From: Spinacia oleracea
Taxonomy: Eukaryota; Streptophyta; Magnoliopsida; Caryophyllales; Amaranthaceae
Direction: 5' to 3'
Length of the DNA: 64,000 nt
NCBI RefSeq assembly: GCF_020520425.1
Contig: NC_079487.1
Coordinates: forward strand, 107,108,141 to 107,172,140
The position numbers and the translations under genes are program-made. Below are positions 10,851-23,789 of the stretch, piece after piece (the first letter of the stretch is position 1; every line of letters starts with the position of its first letter). Under the pieces are notes generated by a model that searched no databases, was not told where the DNA came from, and saw nothing but the letters and a program-made list of their open reading frames with translations.

Positions 10851-11777
10851 CATTATCGGTGGCATAATTATTTGTGAATTATTATGCTACGATATTGTAA
10901 GAGATTTTTTAAGTTGTTAATTATCTCTCCCACTATTGTCGCCAAAACTTTGTTGATGCTAACAACAAACTAGAACTAGCATCTTACTTTGTAAGGTGAT
11001 CAAGGTGTTAATGAGTATGCTTTTAGGGACGACTGACCTCTTACGATTTGACACCTCGCTTGTGAACGAGTAATCTCTAGGAAATTACCAAATTGAACCG
11101 AGCAATTAGTAGAAAATGATGAAATGAAATGCATAGAGTTAACAACAATTAAAGATTAAAATTAAAGTATTATTGATTGATATGAAAATAAAACTAGACA
11201 AACATTTAATCATGAGAATGTTACCTTGATGGTCGAATGCTTGGAAAAATACACTGACGTTAGAAACCGAAGTTCTTCAATACATGGAAAATCTATGGAC
11301 TGTGTTATACTACTGTTAGGCTTCTAAGCCTAGGGCACAAAACGCGCTAAAGCTAAAGAAAAACTAGAAATGTTTTGAGTTTGTTTGTCTGTTGTCCTTT
11401 GTTCAATTCTTTGGCTGCTGCTCGCTGTTTATACTTCCTTCTTCTTCGCCGGTTAGAGGGAAGTTGTGGAGAGATGTGAGTTATCTCTCTACAACTGCCA
11501 TGGTGGGTAAGCAATTCCAGCTAGAGGGCAGTTATGACTACGTCATCCATTGTTCCTTCCTCTGACTTTGTCTTCGTGGTTGGCTCCGAATTTCTGGGCC
11601 TAGTCATCCTTCTTGGGTTATCTTTGACTCTCATTTATGGGCCTTTATAGATTTGGGCTTGATACATGTAGTTGGGCTTCGGTCTTTGTTTATTGGACCT
11701 TTAGAGAAGTCATGTATCTAAAATTAAAAATGTGTATAACAGCTATTAACAATTAAAAGTTTGGTATTGAAGCTAAG
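10851..11777. other. Intergenic, possibly an old LTR-like remnant
   Basis: No ORF. The stretch around 11340-11700, with a TATA-like sequence and GGGCC-rich blocks, resembles the style of the LTR at 8303-8730, but no paired ends were found, so this is only a suspicion. Confidence 0.3.
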
Positions 11778-12281
11778 TAGACCTGTTAAATGGGTCGGTA
11801 ATTATTTTCGGGTTCGGGTTAGATCGGGTTTGTCACTTTCGGGTTCGGGTGTAAATGCTTGTTCAAGACCCATAACTTTTGGGTTCAGGTCGACCCAACG
11901 GGTTGAGAAATTTTAAAACGCGCATTATATTTTCATTAATTTAGGTGATAAATATACAAAATATGGGAATAAATTAACAAATTTTCCTACACAAGTTTAT
12001 ATTTAGTCAAATTCAACCATAAAATGGCGTTTAATTCAAATTAAAATCATATTACACACAATAGTAAAAACAACGTGTTTATTATGCTTAAATTTTCTTA
12101 TAATCTCATTTATTATTATAAATACAACGATTTTCAATCGGTCGGGTCCAAAACGGGTTCGGTCGGATTTTGACCCATTACTTTTCGGGTTGCTCGGGTT
12201 CGGATAAAATCGGGTTACGGGTCATAAAGGACCCAGTATTTCGGATCGGTTTTCAGGTCGGGTCGATTTTTGACAGGTCTA
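11778..12281. mobile_element. hAT-type MITE with perfect 8-bp duplication
   Basis: Ends are TAGACCTGTTAAATGGGT and an imperfect inverted copy ending TTTTTGACAGGTCTA. The flanks 11770-11777 and 12282-12289 are both AAGCTAAG, a perfect 8-bp target duplication that defines hAT. The interior near both ends is rich in cgggttcggg motifs; there is no ORF. Confidence 0.9.
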
Positions 12282-12287
12282 AAGCTA

Positions 12288-12422
12288 AGGATTGGCTCAA
12301 GCACATTGCGAAAAATGCATTGTAACTCTGTAAGGATTGGCTGAAGCACATTGCGAAAAATGCATTGTAACTCTGTAAGGATTGGCGGAAGCACACATTG
12401 CAAAAGATGCACTGTGTTTCCG
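12288..12422. repeat. 45-bp tandem repeat, three copies
   Basis: aggattggct starts at 12288, 12333 and 12378. Copies one and two are nearly identical and copy three is diverged. The rest of 12423-12885 is the presumed promoter side of the ankyrin gene; no TATA box was convincing. Confidence 0.85.
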
Positions 12423-12885
12423 ATATTGAAACAAAGTAATGATTCTCCGTATATTTTTGGTAAACGGTTTGCATGGATGTTGTTCCCTTATTCACCGAGC
12501 CAATCAATTAAATTTCCCATTTTGGCACCCAGACAAGAATATTGAGCCTTTCTTTGTTTTAAATGAAACTTTTCTAGTTGCTTATAAATCGTAATTAGCA
12601 TATATACTATCTTATTAAAGACATTTGTTTAAGTTCCAAGATTGTTGGACAAGTTAAGCATCCTTGATTAACATCTAGCCCAAGTATGCTTTTTGTTCCC
12701 AACAATAATAATCAAAATCAAAAGTATTGGGTTCATCAAATAATCATTCTTACATTATTATGTATACTCCCTCCGCCTTCTATTATTTGAAATAAAGAAA
12801 GAAGGATGATCGAGTATTCAATTGGGTGAGTGTGGGGTCTAACTTTAAGTAAGTTGAGTCTACCGCAGAAATACAAAATAGGGTC

Positions 12886-15800
12886 ATGGCGGTTGATGAT
12901 CTACAAACACAACTATACCGCGCTCTTTGCAGAAATAACAACGACGATGTGATTGAGCTTTGCAGTAAGACAACAGAAGGTCCGTTACACTATTGTACCA
13001 TAAACAATTCAACCGTGTTACATTTAGCATGTTACTCAAAAAAATATGATTTAGCAAATAAACTTTTTGATGATTTGCCTGAGAGTTTAATCAGCATATT
13101 ACCTGAGAGACTGAATGCTTGGGGAGACACCATACTACACGACGCATCGACCTCGAATAAAGGAATTGAACTCGTGAAAAAGCTGGTGCAGAAAGTACCT
13201 GAATTGCTGCAGGCGCGTAACAAATTAGGCGAGTCTTCTGTGTTCAGGGCTACTCGTTATGGAAGGAGGATAACCTTTGAGTTTCTTGCAGAGGAGGTGA
13301 ATAAATTCTGTGAGTTACACAAAGAGTTTGACCACCTCTACTTCTTTCAGAGAGATGACTGCACTACCATTCTTCATATGGCTATCCTTACAAGAAATTT
13401 TAGTAAGTTCAAAACCATCTCTCACATACTTTTGATTAGTTTTTGTTGTAATTGCTAAACAATGTACTTACTATGTTTAAATTATTATTATTATATACGC
13501 GTGCAAGTATATTTTAAAGAAGTATTAAGAAACTACTAAGAGACTTATAAGCTTGGAACGTACAGATATGGCGCTTATGATAGCAAAGAAATATCCCTAT
13601 CTTTGTGGTATACGAGCTCAAAATAAGAGGACTGCTCTGCAAATACTTGCATGTACTCCAGCAGCATTCAAAAGTGGAACAGAATTTGGGCTCATAAAGG
13701 AACTTGTTTACTCATGTATGTATTTTATTGCAAGCTTTTATTTATTTATTTATGTATGGCTTAGGCTTCATATTTGATACTTTCAGAACATTGATAATGT
13801 ATTAGTTAGTACGAGTAACGGATTAAGATAATTACAATATTCCCTCTTCTACTCATGTTGTAAACAACGATCCTCTAGCTTTCTTTTAAAACGGATTAAT
13901 TGGTTACACAAAAAAATGTGAACTCATAATTTTTGTTGATTATATAAGAACATGTACATTAGTTCTTTCATCAATGTACTGTAAGTCAAATATAGGTGTA
14001 TTTCAAGTGTCTCAATTTTGAGATGCTTATAGCATCAGTCTCTAACACTGTATAATTTTGTAGTGGTTGATGATCAAGGTACTATTGAAGCAGTGAGTGT
14101 AGTTGAGAAAATCGTTACATTCATTCTAGGCATCGGTAAGCTTACATATTCATCAATATATAAATAATATAAGGTTTTATATCTTTGTTGTAATGAATAA
14201 TTCATTGTGTTGTATTTTGGTATGAAGGGTGCTGGATAATACCCATGGTAGAAGAAATTAGAGAGGTGAAAAAGAGCCACAAGAATGCACTAAACCTCGC
14301 CAAGATTTTGATTCAATTCGACTCTTCTTGGAAGCACACACATGAGCCTAGTGCTGAGGTAACACCTGATATAATGGGTGTTATTCCTATAATTAGTGAT
14401 GAGTCTAGAGAAGAGGGTAGTACTCCTTCAAGAATGTCACCATTGAAGGAAGGAATAAAGGATGGAACGACAGCATTAGTAGAGAGCTCCAACCGACAAG
14501 TTGAGTATGACATTGAAGGCGGAGAAATTCCTAACAGAGGTGCTACTTACGACAATGACGAAGCTCCGTTGTTGTTAGCAGCTAGGAATGGGTGTATTGA
14601 GATTGTGAAAGAGATATTGGACAAGTTTCCTCAGGCAGTGAACTATCTAAATCATAGTCAAGAGAATGTGTTACATGTAGCCATCAAGAGTCGTAACTTG
14701 AAAATTTTCCAGCTTGTTGAACAACAAGTTTCCCCTCATAGAAGCTTATTAGAAGGTGTTGATAATAAAAATAACTCAATCTTACACATGGTTGGATGCC
14801 CAAGGGAGGTTCTTCCTGGTACTAAGATGACAAGCCCGGTGCTTCAGTTGTCTGACGACTTGCTGTTGTTGGAGGTATGCATCAACATCACCTTTCATGT
14901 TCTTTTTCATATTTAAGGATTTGTTCTATTCACCTTATTTTCACTTATTTCAGAAATATTAAGTTAAGGAAAAAATAAGGGTTGACCAAGTACAATTTAT
15001 TACTAAATAAGTTTTGATAAGTTCTAATAAGGCTTTGTTTGGCACATCATTTCAGGCGTCTTAAATGATAAGGTTCTGAAATTTGAAGCCACCCTAAATG
15101 ACTAGAATAGTTTGTCAAACACCTTAAATAGAATATAAGGTCTTGAAATTGACATAAATTAAGACGTTACTTCGAGTGAGGGTTTCTAAACCTCAAGTGG
15201 CTTGTGTCCATACGGACACAAGTGATCCAAATACAACCATCTTGAGTACCAACACATAATATGTCAGTACCAAAATGCAAAATTGCTTAGAAATACCACC
15301 AATACAAGTCATATTGTGTTATTGGTATTCGCATAATTTGTGTTGGTACTAACATATTTTGTAGACACAAGTCACTTGTGACAAAGACTTCCTCTACTTC
15401 GAGTACCGTTTCAATTTAAGGTCCTTAAATTTTCGAGTACCTTTAATTATTTTTTAAAATAGTTTATAAATGTCAGCTCCTTAAACCATTAATTCTACCG
15501 AACAACTCATCTAATCAAGTACCTTATTAGTTTCAACGCCTTATCGTTTCAGGTACTCCATTTCCAGTTTCAGCTCTATTTCATTTAGTTTTACCAAACA
15601 TAACCTAAGTTTAGATAAATTCAAATAAGTTCAGAAAAAAAATGAAAATCAGAAGAATAGAACGTACCTTTAATGCTTCATCTGTTGGAACTTTTAGGGG
15701 TGACTTGTTTCGTGTCTCACCTGTAATGTTTGGTTTCTTCCTGCACCAAATTAAGAAGATATGAATGCTCAATTCATCAGAAGCTATGCTAAAGTGTGGA

Positions 15801-16478
15801 GTTTTATGCCTATTTATGCAGCATTTAGAAGAGATATGTCCAAATTACCTGGTGAACCACCGGAATGATCAAATGATGACTGCAGATGAACTGTTCGCCA
15901 TGAACAATGAACAAATTCGTAATGAAGCCAAAGATTGGCTAAAGCGTACTGCAGAAAACAACACAGTGGTTATCATTCTCATTGCTACAGTTTCCTTTGC
16001 TGCTGCTTACACAATACCAGGAGGTACAGATCAAAATACAGGGTATCCGCTCCTAATTGGGCTGCCTTTTTTCCTAGTCTTCACCATATCAGATGTTCTT
16101 TCACTTGGTTTCGCTTTGACAGCAGTAGTCGTGTTCCTGGCTATACTCACATCGTCTTATCAGCTAAAAGACTTTCGAAGATCTCTTCCACAAAAGCTGT
16201 TGCTGGGTTTTACCCTTCTGTTCTTATCAGTGACAATGATGATGGTGGCATTTGCAGCAACTATTCTTCTCATGCTAAATAACAAAGCGCGATGGACTAA
16301 GATTGCACTTTATATTGTTGCTTTCTTTCCTATTTGTATCTTTGTGCTATCTTATATCCCTCTTTACATAAAACTTGCTGAAGCTGTGTATTACTGGGTT
16401 AAGAAGATTGGTAAGTCTCTTCCTAGGCTTGTGTGTGTTTCAAGGCGTGCACGGAATGCTGCTTTCAGGAGAGTGTGA
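12886..16478 (+). CDS. Ankyrin-repeat membrane protein with PGG domain (ACD6/ITN1-like)
   Basis: Five exons: 12886-13402, 13566-13715, 14064-14135, 14228-14874 and 15822-16478. All introns are GT-AG, phases agree, and the sum is 2043 nt (680 residues). The N-terminal half has ankyrin-like units (NSTVLHLACYSKKYDLANKL, GDTILHDASTSNKG, TTILHMAI). A second ankyrin block follows (APLLLAARNGCIEIVKEIL, ENVLHVAIKSRNLKIFQL). The last exon carries the PGG domain: an amphipathic helix, NNTVVIILIATVSFAAAYTI, then PGG near residues 528-530, and about four hydrophobic membrane segments. The Lys/Arg-rich tail is probably cytosolic. Relatives act at the plasma membrane in defence or salt/ABA signalling; the exact role here is unknown. 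The start is the first ATG before the ankyrin block. The 947-bp last intron is full of nested MITEs. Confidence 0.9.
15031..15605. mobile_element. PIF/Harbinger-like element in ankyrin intron 4
   Basis: Ends GGCTTTGTTTGG and (inverted) GGTTATGTTTGG are flanked by TAA at 15028-15030 and 15606-15608, the 3-bp duplication of the Harbinger/Tourist group. It is itself interrupted by the element at 15178-15395. Confidence 0.7.
15178..15395. mobile_element. MULE-type MITE nested in the Harbinger-like element
   Basis: The flanks 15169-15177 and 15396-15404 are both ACTTCGAGT, a perfect 9-bp duplication typical of Mutator-like elements. The ends form an inverted repeat of about 32 bp (left CAAGTGGCTTGTGTC; right, inverted, CAAGTGACTTGTGTC). 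218 bp, no ORF. Confidence 0.85.
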
Positions 16479-17036
16479 TTTTCATCAGCAAGCAATATAG
16501 TACCTGTAATGTTTTCTACCTTCTTATTAGTCTCTCATGAGTTGTAGTAAAATAATTAAAGATGTTGTTAATGTGTATTTTTCAAAAAACAAATCTATTT
16601 GCATTCCTTCGATCTATATACAAAACAATTTTTATCATAAAATTGGTTGTACCTGTACTTTGCAAGTTGCAAGGTACAACCAATGTTATATTTTCTCATT
16701 TGCTCTTTTTATTTTAACATCTTCTAAAAGGAGTCTTGGTAGTATCATTAAGGGTAAGAAGAGCAAGCAGCCCAGCAGAGTAATATCTCAAACAAATCCA
16801 AATGATTTTCAGAAAATAAAAAGGACATTTATTTCTTCATCGATTTAGAATTTAAGATCCAAAGCTACAAAGAGTTCTATACTACTGTACAGAAACACCA
16901 AAAACACTGTACACATAACACCGTGTAAATCTACAGCAAACCAGATTATCAACTACAACGTATGAAACATCACAAAGAGAAAGGAACCAGGAGATCTCAT
17001 CTTTCACTGAGCCGCGGCAGCAAACCAGCACGATCA
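16479..17036. other. Spacer between convergent ankyrin and VAMP genes
   Basis: Both genes end into this 558-bp spacer, so it should hold both 3' UTRs. No other gene was seen. Confidence 0.6.
16828..16833 (-). terminator. Candidate poly(A) signal of the VAMP gene
   Basis: AATAAA on the minus strand about 205 bp past the VAMP stop codon. This is a sequence match only. Confidence 0.4.
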
Positions 17037-18091
17037 TTAATTCAGACAGCTTGGTAGTGCAAGTCCATGGCAGATGAAAGCAAGCACAGCATATAAAATG
17101 ATCAAGAGAATGAAAATCAGAACAACCCTGCAAGACCAAGCATTGTATCAAAAAGGTATTCCTCCGGATACGGCAGATACTAAGAAACCTCTTAAGAAGT
17201 ACAGATTATACTTTAGTGAGTTAAGCATACGTTTGGGGACTAGCATTTAAGTCTTTTCACCTTTAAGGACTTCTCTCCATATTTTAGGCAATTTAGGTGA
17301 GTTAAACACATGTCCACATCCTTAACTCAAGTAGTAGGTCCTTAGTTAGTAAAAGTTGTACGATTTTAAAATAATTAAAAAGCTTTTAAATTAGTTTCAA
17401 TATGATTGTAGCATTTAGATTAGGTAAGACTCTTCGTTGCTAGTTCACTCTCATTTCACATTCACTTCCCTATAATACATACCAGTTTCTAAACAAAGTA
17501 ACTTTCCCTGCAATATATAACAGATTCAGGCCTTTGTCGTCAATTGTCATACCTATTCCTTTAACAGACAGGAAATTTACTTATAAAATTCACATACAGC
17601 TGCAGGATGTCTAAAATAACAACACCAAAAGCAAGAACAAGGGCATGTTCACCTTAGATCATACTAAAAAAATGAGAGCTCACTCGGGCAGCCCCGTGAT
17701 TTCATTATCCAAATCTAATTACAGAATTATTCACTAATATACTTCTGTCCCTAATTTGGGGTAATTTCTAGGGAATTTAGCTAAAAATATCAGAGCTATC
17801 CGTCAGCATTAGATCTCCATCATACACTTGCAGTCTTTCTTTGTAATTCTTAATTGAGATTATCATTAAGGGTAATATGAAAAACTCAAATTCTAATTTA
17901 CTAGATTCAGAACGTCTATTATATTGACAGAATAAAACAGAAAGGAGGGCTGCCATTCTGGAACAGAGGGGGGGTAACATTTCCTTTTGAAAGATCACCT
18001 TCCAGTTACACAAATTAGAACAAGAGACTCAACACTCCCCAACCATCACCATCACCATCACCACCGGTTATGCCAAACCTCAGAGTTGATG

Positions 18092-18189
<98 letters not shown>

Positions 18190-20676
18190 TATATTAATAT
18201 ATATTAATATATATATCATTATATATATATTTGTATCTTTGGCTCCATTGGAAATGGACAAATGAAAACAAGAGACAGAATACAAAATGAGTAAGACAAT
18301 ACCCAGCATCTGAAAAGTTAGAGAGAGATAGATCTGATTACTTACACAAAGTTAACATTTTTCCACCAGACATTGCTTCTAAAACGGCGAGCTTGCTTTC
18401 TGAAGCGAGATGTGTTTCCTTGTAAGTTGGCAGTTTTATCAACCAGTAGCTCCAAACGATCACCTCTATCTAGCACTTTATCAATGTTCTGAATCATTAC
18501 ATTTTTCACCTAAAAAAAAACAGGTGATGTGTAAAACCAAGTCAATAAAACACATTTACCAGCAGTACATACGACTGAGCATTAGATGAAAGGAAATGAT
18601 AATCCAAGTATCCAACCAAAAATCTCCAAGCAGAAATTCATTTGTGGTAAACCAGGTACTCTAAAATACTGGCATTCACCTGACTCATTTCACCTCTTAA
18701 ACGATTAATTATGTCAGCATTTGGGTCACTTGAATAATATTCCATTTGCTGGCTCAGAACTCTTGAAAATTCATCGTTCATAGCATATGCTTGAGCTGTT
18801 AGTACTGCACGTCCATAAGTCTTCACAAATCTTTGATGTATGTCTTCAAGAAATGCAAATGGTATTCTACCTGAACACATCCAAATTACAAGGACTAAGA
18901 AGACTGCCTTTGTCACTAACATCAACAAATGGCAACATTCTGCAATATCATCAGGAAGGACATTCCAACAAGAGTGCGTAACAAATAGAGAATTTGGATG
19001 GATCTATTGCAACAAGGCCCACAAATATACCGTCTTAATGTTTCTCTCAAAAATTGTAAGTATCAGTTCAAGTATAACATAGTTACTTCTAGAACCTTCG
19101 GACAGCTAGGAGCCAAAAAAAGACCAAGAAAACAGGAAGAATTATATCCAGTACAATCCTGTATTGAGACAACAGAAAACGACGATCAATCGCAAAATAC
19201 TGAGCCATCTCAGGAACCAGGGTCCAGGCCAACCAAAGCCGAACACAATAACCACATTTGATTAAAAAAATATGTTCCCTTGAACTAATCCAATCTAAGA
19301 GAAGATCTAAGATTAATGTGCTAAATTTTGGGAAAATTGATGCTTCGTCATGGGTTTATCCCAGCTCATTCTTAAGGATGTCCCTAATCTCCGTCACATT
19401 CAGCTCACTGTGAACCTTATAATCAAACAATCTTTACCATAAGCCCTTGCCATCACAAGTTCACAACCTATATCGAAACACTGACCTCGATGAAAGTAAG
19501 ATTGCAAGAATAGTAACCATCATTGTAATCATGGTACCTCATACCTGTTCGTCAATGTTACTCAAAAGGAGCTACATATCTCATTTACCGCCACCCTTCT
19601 TCACTGATCACATGCATTGTTATCGCTAGTTATTTCACGGAGACTGATCAACCAGTCTGCTAGTGCACAAGTCATCAACCATCTTAAAAGTTTATGCTGC
19701 CCTTAGCATCCACTTACAATATATCCTCCTATTAAACTTCAGATTCTTGAAATGTATGGATATAGAGCTCTACTGGCTGTGGATGCTCCTCAATTAAGGC
19801 CACATTCTTAGAACCTTTCTTCTACAACTTTCAAGCTCGGTTCTAAAGAATCATCAATTATTCTTCTCCATTAAGTAATAGCTAGTTGTAAAACTCAGAA
19901 AGATACAAGGTTTTGCTGCCCATTTTTCTTGGTAACACCAGTCCTCCCCTTCACACGATAATCGCAGAAGAAACTTAACTTTTCTCTCAAATCATCTCGT
20001 TACTAAACAAACTCGACACTTAAAATTAAACTCCTACTTTTTAAAATATCATGGGTTTCAAAATAGCCTACAAACTCGAACCTTACAAACAAAACCATAA
20101 CTTGAGCTCAAATAAACAACAATAATGGGTTCCTCTGCATGAACCAAGACTCTATCTCCTGTCATCATCAACAAAGATTGTCTTCCTCCATTCACTTCTA
20201 TTTAACCCGTTTAACTTCAGCTCAAATACACCCTTAATTAAACCAACTAATCATTACCCTACCAAATTCCATCCAAAAAAAACCTCAAAATTTAGCAATT
20301 CCATAAACAAAATAAGCCCAAATTTTAGCTCAATTACACAATTTATCAGAAACCTATTGTCATACTCAATACCCAAAATTGTATTCAACAAAAAAAAAAA
20401 AACTCACAGAATTCAACCAATAAAAAATCAAGAAAGAGGATAGATAAATAGGAGCTTACGGCCAAGGGAATCGTCGGCCATACAAAGAACAGAAAGACCA
20501 TCAGTGCGTTTAAGGTGAAAAATGTAGCGATCCTGAGAGTACGACACATGGGTGTCGTTATTTCCGGGAGCTTTCTCCAGAATTTGACGCGCAATCGTGG
20601 CGGCGTTTGTAGACGCTGCCGTATACTCCGCCAGTACCACCGTCCCTCGAGCTACAATCCCGTACAATATCCCCAT
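17037..20676 (-). CDS. VAMP713: Vesicle-associated membrane protein, VAMP713-like longin R-SNARE
   Basis: Four exons on the minus strand: 20676-20460, 18870-18680, 18509-18346 and 17127-17037. Junctions are GT-AG, phases agree, and the sum is 663 nt (220 residues; plant VAMP71 proteins are about 220). The longin domain opens with [19 protein letters not shown] and includes [18 protein letters not shown] and [18 protein letters not shown]. The R-SNARE motif holds the zero-layer arginine in [19 protein letters not shown], followed by the basic stretch [17 protein letters not shown]. The last exon is one membrane anchor ([17 protein letters not shown]) and the tail [10 protein letters not shown]. 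As an R-SNARE it pairs with Q-SNAREs in fusion with the vacuole or late endosome. The upstream in-frame Met in the 5' UTR is less likely, because homologues begin at [17 protein letters not shown]. The start codon and family are firm; 713 versus 711/712 is less so. Confidence 0.94.
18094..18231. repeat. (AT)n microsatellite in a VAMP intron
   Basis: An almost pure AT run of about 90 bp, followed by interrupted copies (attaatat), in the last intron of the VAMP gene. Confidence 0.95.
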
Positions 20677-21408
20677 TTGTCTGATTTTGAATATCAAAAA
20701 TTGCCGAAAAGACAAAAAAAAAATTAAGCGAAGGGAAAAACAGAGAGTTGAAAAATTTTGTTGGGTGTTTGAAACTTTAAATTTTAATTGATCGAGAAAA
20801 GGGGTTTATTTAGGGGTTTTGAAATGTTCGAGTATGATTTATGTTAACGTGACATATGATTTATCATTAAGATAAAACATACTCGGTATAGAATTGTAGC
20901 GATAGATGTGTCTTAAAAAAGTCAAAAAACTTCCGGTTGATGCTTCGACTGTCAGAGTCTGCTGGTTGCACATTCAGTTTGAAAGATGAAAGCTATTTAC
21001 AGAATTATTTATGGAACGCCAAAGAAAGTTTTAGAATGATAACCCGTTTTTACGTGATTGCATCATTAAAAAGAAAGTTGTACTGGAGTGCTTCATCGTC
21101 AAATGAGCTAGTCGCTAGAAAGAAGTGACGGGGGTTGTCTACGAAGATTCTTGAAAAACTAAGACTCAACTTAAGAATTGGTGTGTAAGTTCAAGTAAAT
21201 AATAAATAATATTGTACATAAATTTACAAGTCTTGAATGAATTTGATGAGTGGAGAGTTAAATTTTGAATCTTAAGAAGTTTTAACAATAATTTAATTAT
21301 TAAATATTAATAAAAGGGTGACATAGCAATTGAAGAAAGTCTAACGACAAAATCCTTTTAATCTGCTCCTAGGCATCACATACGGTGACATACCTCATAT
21401 AGTCATAT
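20677..21408. other. Upstream region of the VAMP gene
   Basis: This must contain the VAMP promoter and 5' UTR. I saw no clear TATA box and no other gene. The small ORF at 20937-21128 has no recognisable features. Confidence 0.4.
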
Positions 21409-22844
21409 GGGGTGTTTGGTAACTTTTCACTAGCTTTTAAGGAGTTAAGTTAAAGGTTATGGCCTAACCTTTTACATTTTTCACTATTTAGGACCTACTC
21501 TTTTATTTTTCACCTTTTAGGACCTCATTTCTATTTTCCGGCCACTTAACTCAACTTTAACTCACCTGTGGTTAGTGAGCTCCTTTTCAAAGTAAATTTT
21601 ATATAAAAAAAAAAAATTACGATAGAATAACTAAGAAAACAAAAAATGGCAGGTATAAATTTGTTTCTTCTTCAACGGGATGATGATGAATACGAAGTAA
21701 AATGCTACTTCTTGAACAAATTTTAGCTAAAACAATAAACTGAAAAGTTAACAGTATATCAAAACAACACAACTAAATCATTTAACTCAATCTCAAATAT
21801 AACTACAAGTTTATGCTTTTAAATTTCTAAATCTCAAACTAATTCGTCATCTAGCTCAGAACTTTTTTCGTCAGCGCGTCATCATCAAACATAAATAGTA
21901 ATAATAAAGGAGTGAGAAGAGAACATTGAAGAGAGGATTGAAGATGCAATTTTCTAATACAAACCCAAAAACTACGAATTATAGCGTCCACCCCTAGATC
22001 AATTTTTAAGTTTAAATTCGATTATTATCAAAACAACAATTCCTCAAATACCTTCATTACTTCATAAATCCTACATTCCCACCCAAAATCTAACCGTGTA
22101 AATGAAGAATTTCTCGATTCTCTTTCCTCCAACTTGCAGATACTCACTAAAACCCTCAAACCACCTCCACGGCTCCACCTTTCATCATCATATTAGGTTT
22201 GTTAAATCATCAACAAAAGTCAAAATAGAATATAAAAAAGACGAAGAGTTGGACGATGGAAAATATACTAAACGACGTCGAATTAGGAATCGACGCACAT
22301 GGTTTTGTGTTCGGGTTTGGTTTGGTGAAATCCAAAGTTATCCGATGGTGGCGGCTATCGGGAAACCCTCAACGGAATCTATTTTTCGGTTGATAAAGCG
22401 GTGTTATGGGTGTTTGTTCAGGTATTGATGTTGTTGACAGGGTTTGGTGAAGTGAGGAGGCGGTGGTTGAAAGGGCGGAGGGGAGTCAAAGGAGTTGGAG
22501 AATTAGAGGAGAGAGAAAGATGTGGCAAATGTTCATGTCAATTTTATATTTTATTTTTTTACGGGTAATTTTTTATTTCTAATTGTACCAGTGACATGAG
22601 TATTTACCTTGTGCCATGTGTAATTATAACAGTGGGTATTTTTAATTGCACTAGTGCCATGTGGACTTTTAACCCAAAGACTTAACCTTTTAACCAAAGG
22701 ATTGATCTTTTGTTTGCTTTAGTTAATTTTGGCCGGAAAGTGAATAGTAGGTCCTAACGGTGAAAAAAAAAGGTATAGGTCCAAAACGGTGAAAAATGTG
22801 AAAGGTTGGACCCTAACTTTTAGCTTAACTCAGCTTTTAAGTTA
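21409..22844. mobile_element. Long-TIR (MULE-like) element, right end cut by a MITE
   Basis: About 150 bp at the left (CTAACCTTTTACATTTTTCAC, TTAGGACCT and TTTCCGGCCA blocks in order) recurs inverted at 22700-22844. Such long imperfect inverted repeats suggest a Mutator-like element. The right end abuts the Stowaway-like MITE at 22847, so no target duplication can be read. The interior has a 108-codon ORF at 22102-22428 of unknown origin. Confidence 0.65.
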
Positions 22845-22846
22845 TA

Positions 22847-23105
22847 CTCCCTCTGTTTCGATATAATGGGAACAGTTTAATTTTTCACGCTTGCTAGTGT
22901 AAATGTTTGGACATTAATATCTCTAATTTTGTATTAGAAAAAATTATAAAAAGTTGATATTTCGAAAGGACGTATCGAGACGAATCAAACAAGACCCCGC
23001 ACGACTATATTTTTCCTTACCCATAAACCACAAATGATAGTCAAATTGAAATTTATGAATAGTGCCAAAAGTCAAAGTGTCCCTATTATTTCGAAACGGA
23101 GGTAG
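22847..23105. mobile_element. Stowaway-like MITE, copy 1 of a family
   Basis: Ends CTCCCTCTGTTTCGATATAAT and inverted ATTATTTCGAAACGGAGGTAG, with TA on both sides. The interior matches the element at 48692-48952 in the opposite orientation along its whole length. Confidence 0.88.
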
Positions 23106-23195
23106 TATCTCATTGCTTGTCACCATCAATTTTCAATTTTATTTTTTTGGGGTATTGAAAGTAGTACTTGTATGATTTAGTTTGAACCATAAACT

Positions 23196-23789
23196 TTTTT
23201 TTTTAACGGGAAAGAACAATATCATTAATAATTAGCCATATGTCATCTACAATGATAAAATAGATATGCATACCACAAATTCAAAATAAATAAATAATTT
23301 TTACAATCAAAACAATTACTATTCTGCATCGTAAAGCACATCTCGTACTCCACCGCTTCTAACTTGATGCGAGCAATGATTTTCTATGATTTCACATCTT
23401 TCCAAGTAGATCCCTTCGCAATTTGCGCACGAATTGTTCTGAACGACGAGTTGATGATAAACCCTAAACCTGTATGAATCCAAATCTCCTTCCCAATTAT
23501 TGAAACCCTAAAAAATTCTCATCCATGAATGAGAATCAATAATCAAAACCCAAATACATTGGGAACAACCCAATAATAAATTGGGAATAAATCAACGGAA
23601 AAGAAACCAAAACAAGACAAAACATGAAGAGAAAACAATGAAAAGCAAGAAAAATGGTCGAAAATAGTCTAATTCCCGAAAAAATTAGACTACTTCCGGT
23701 CTGAACGATCAAGAAAACTGAAACCCTAAACGATGACAGAGAAGAGAGAAAGGGGAGAGGGAGAGAGAGGAGCGGCATCATTTCCTCAT
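23196..23789 (-). mobile_element. Retroposed sequence with 15-bp target duplication
   Basis: TTTGAACCATAAACT occurs at 23181-23195 and again at 23790-23804, a perfect 15-bp duplication. The insert begins on the plus strand with a T run, so the retroposon is on the minus strand with its poly(A) tail at the low coordinate. Its 5' part (about 23700-23785) is CT-rich and looks like a plant mRNA leader. No long ORF; a short LINE, a SINE or a processed transcript are all possible. Confidence 0.8.

Larger units (their letters stand above)
14915..15665. mobile_element. Outer MITE-like element in ankyrin intron 4
   Basis: The left side (tgttctattcaccttatttt) and right side (tcagaagaatagaac) look like inverted ends around aataagttc-type sequence, similar to the element at 33820-34019. 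A second element split it at 15031. The outer edges are approximate. Confidence 0.4.

Noticed and set aside
18638..18680. Extension of the VAMP exon past 18680
   Set aside because: Reading through gives a non-family tail and stop; the gtgaat donor restores the R-SNARE motif in the next exon.
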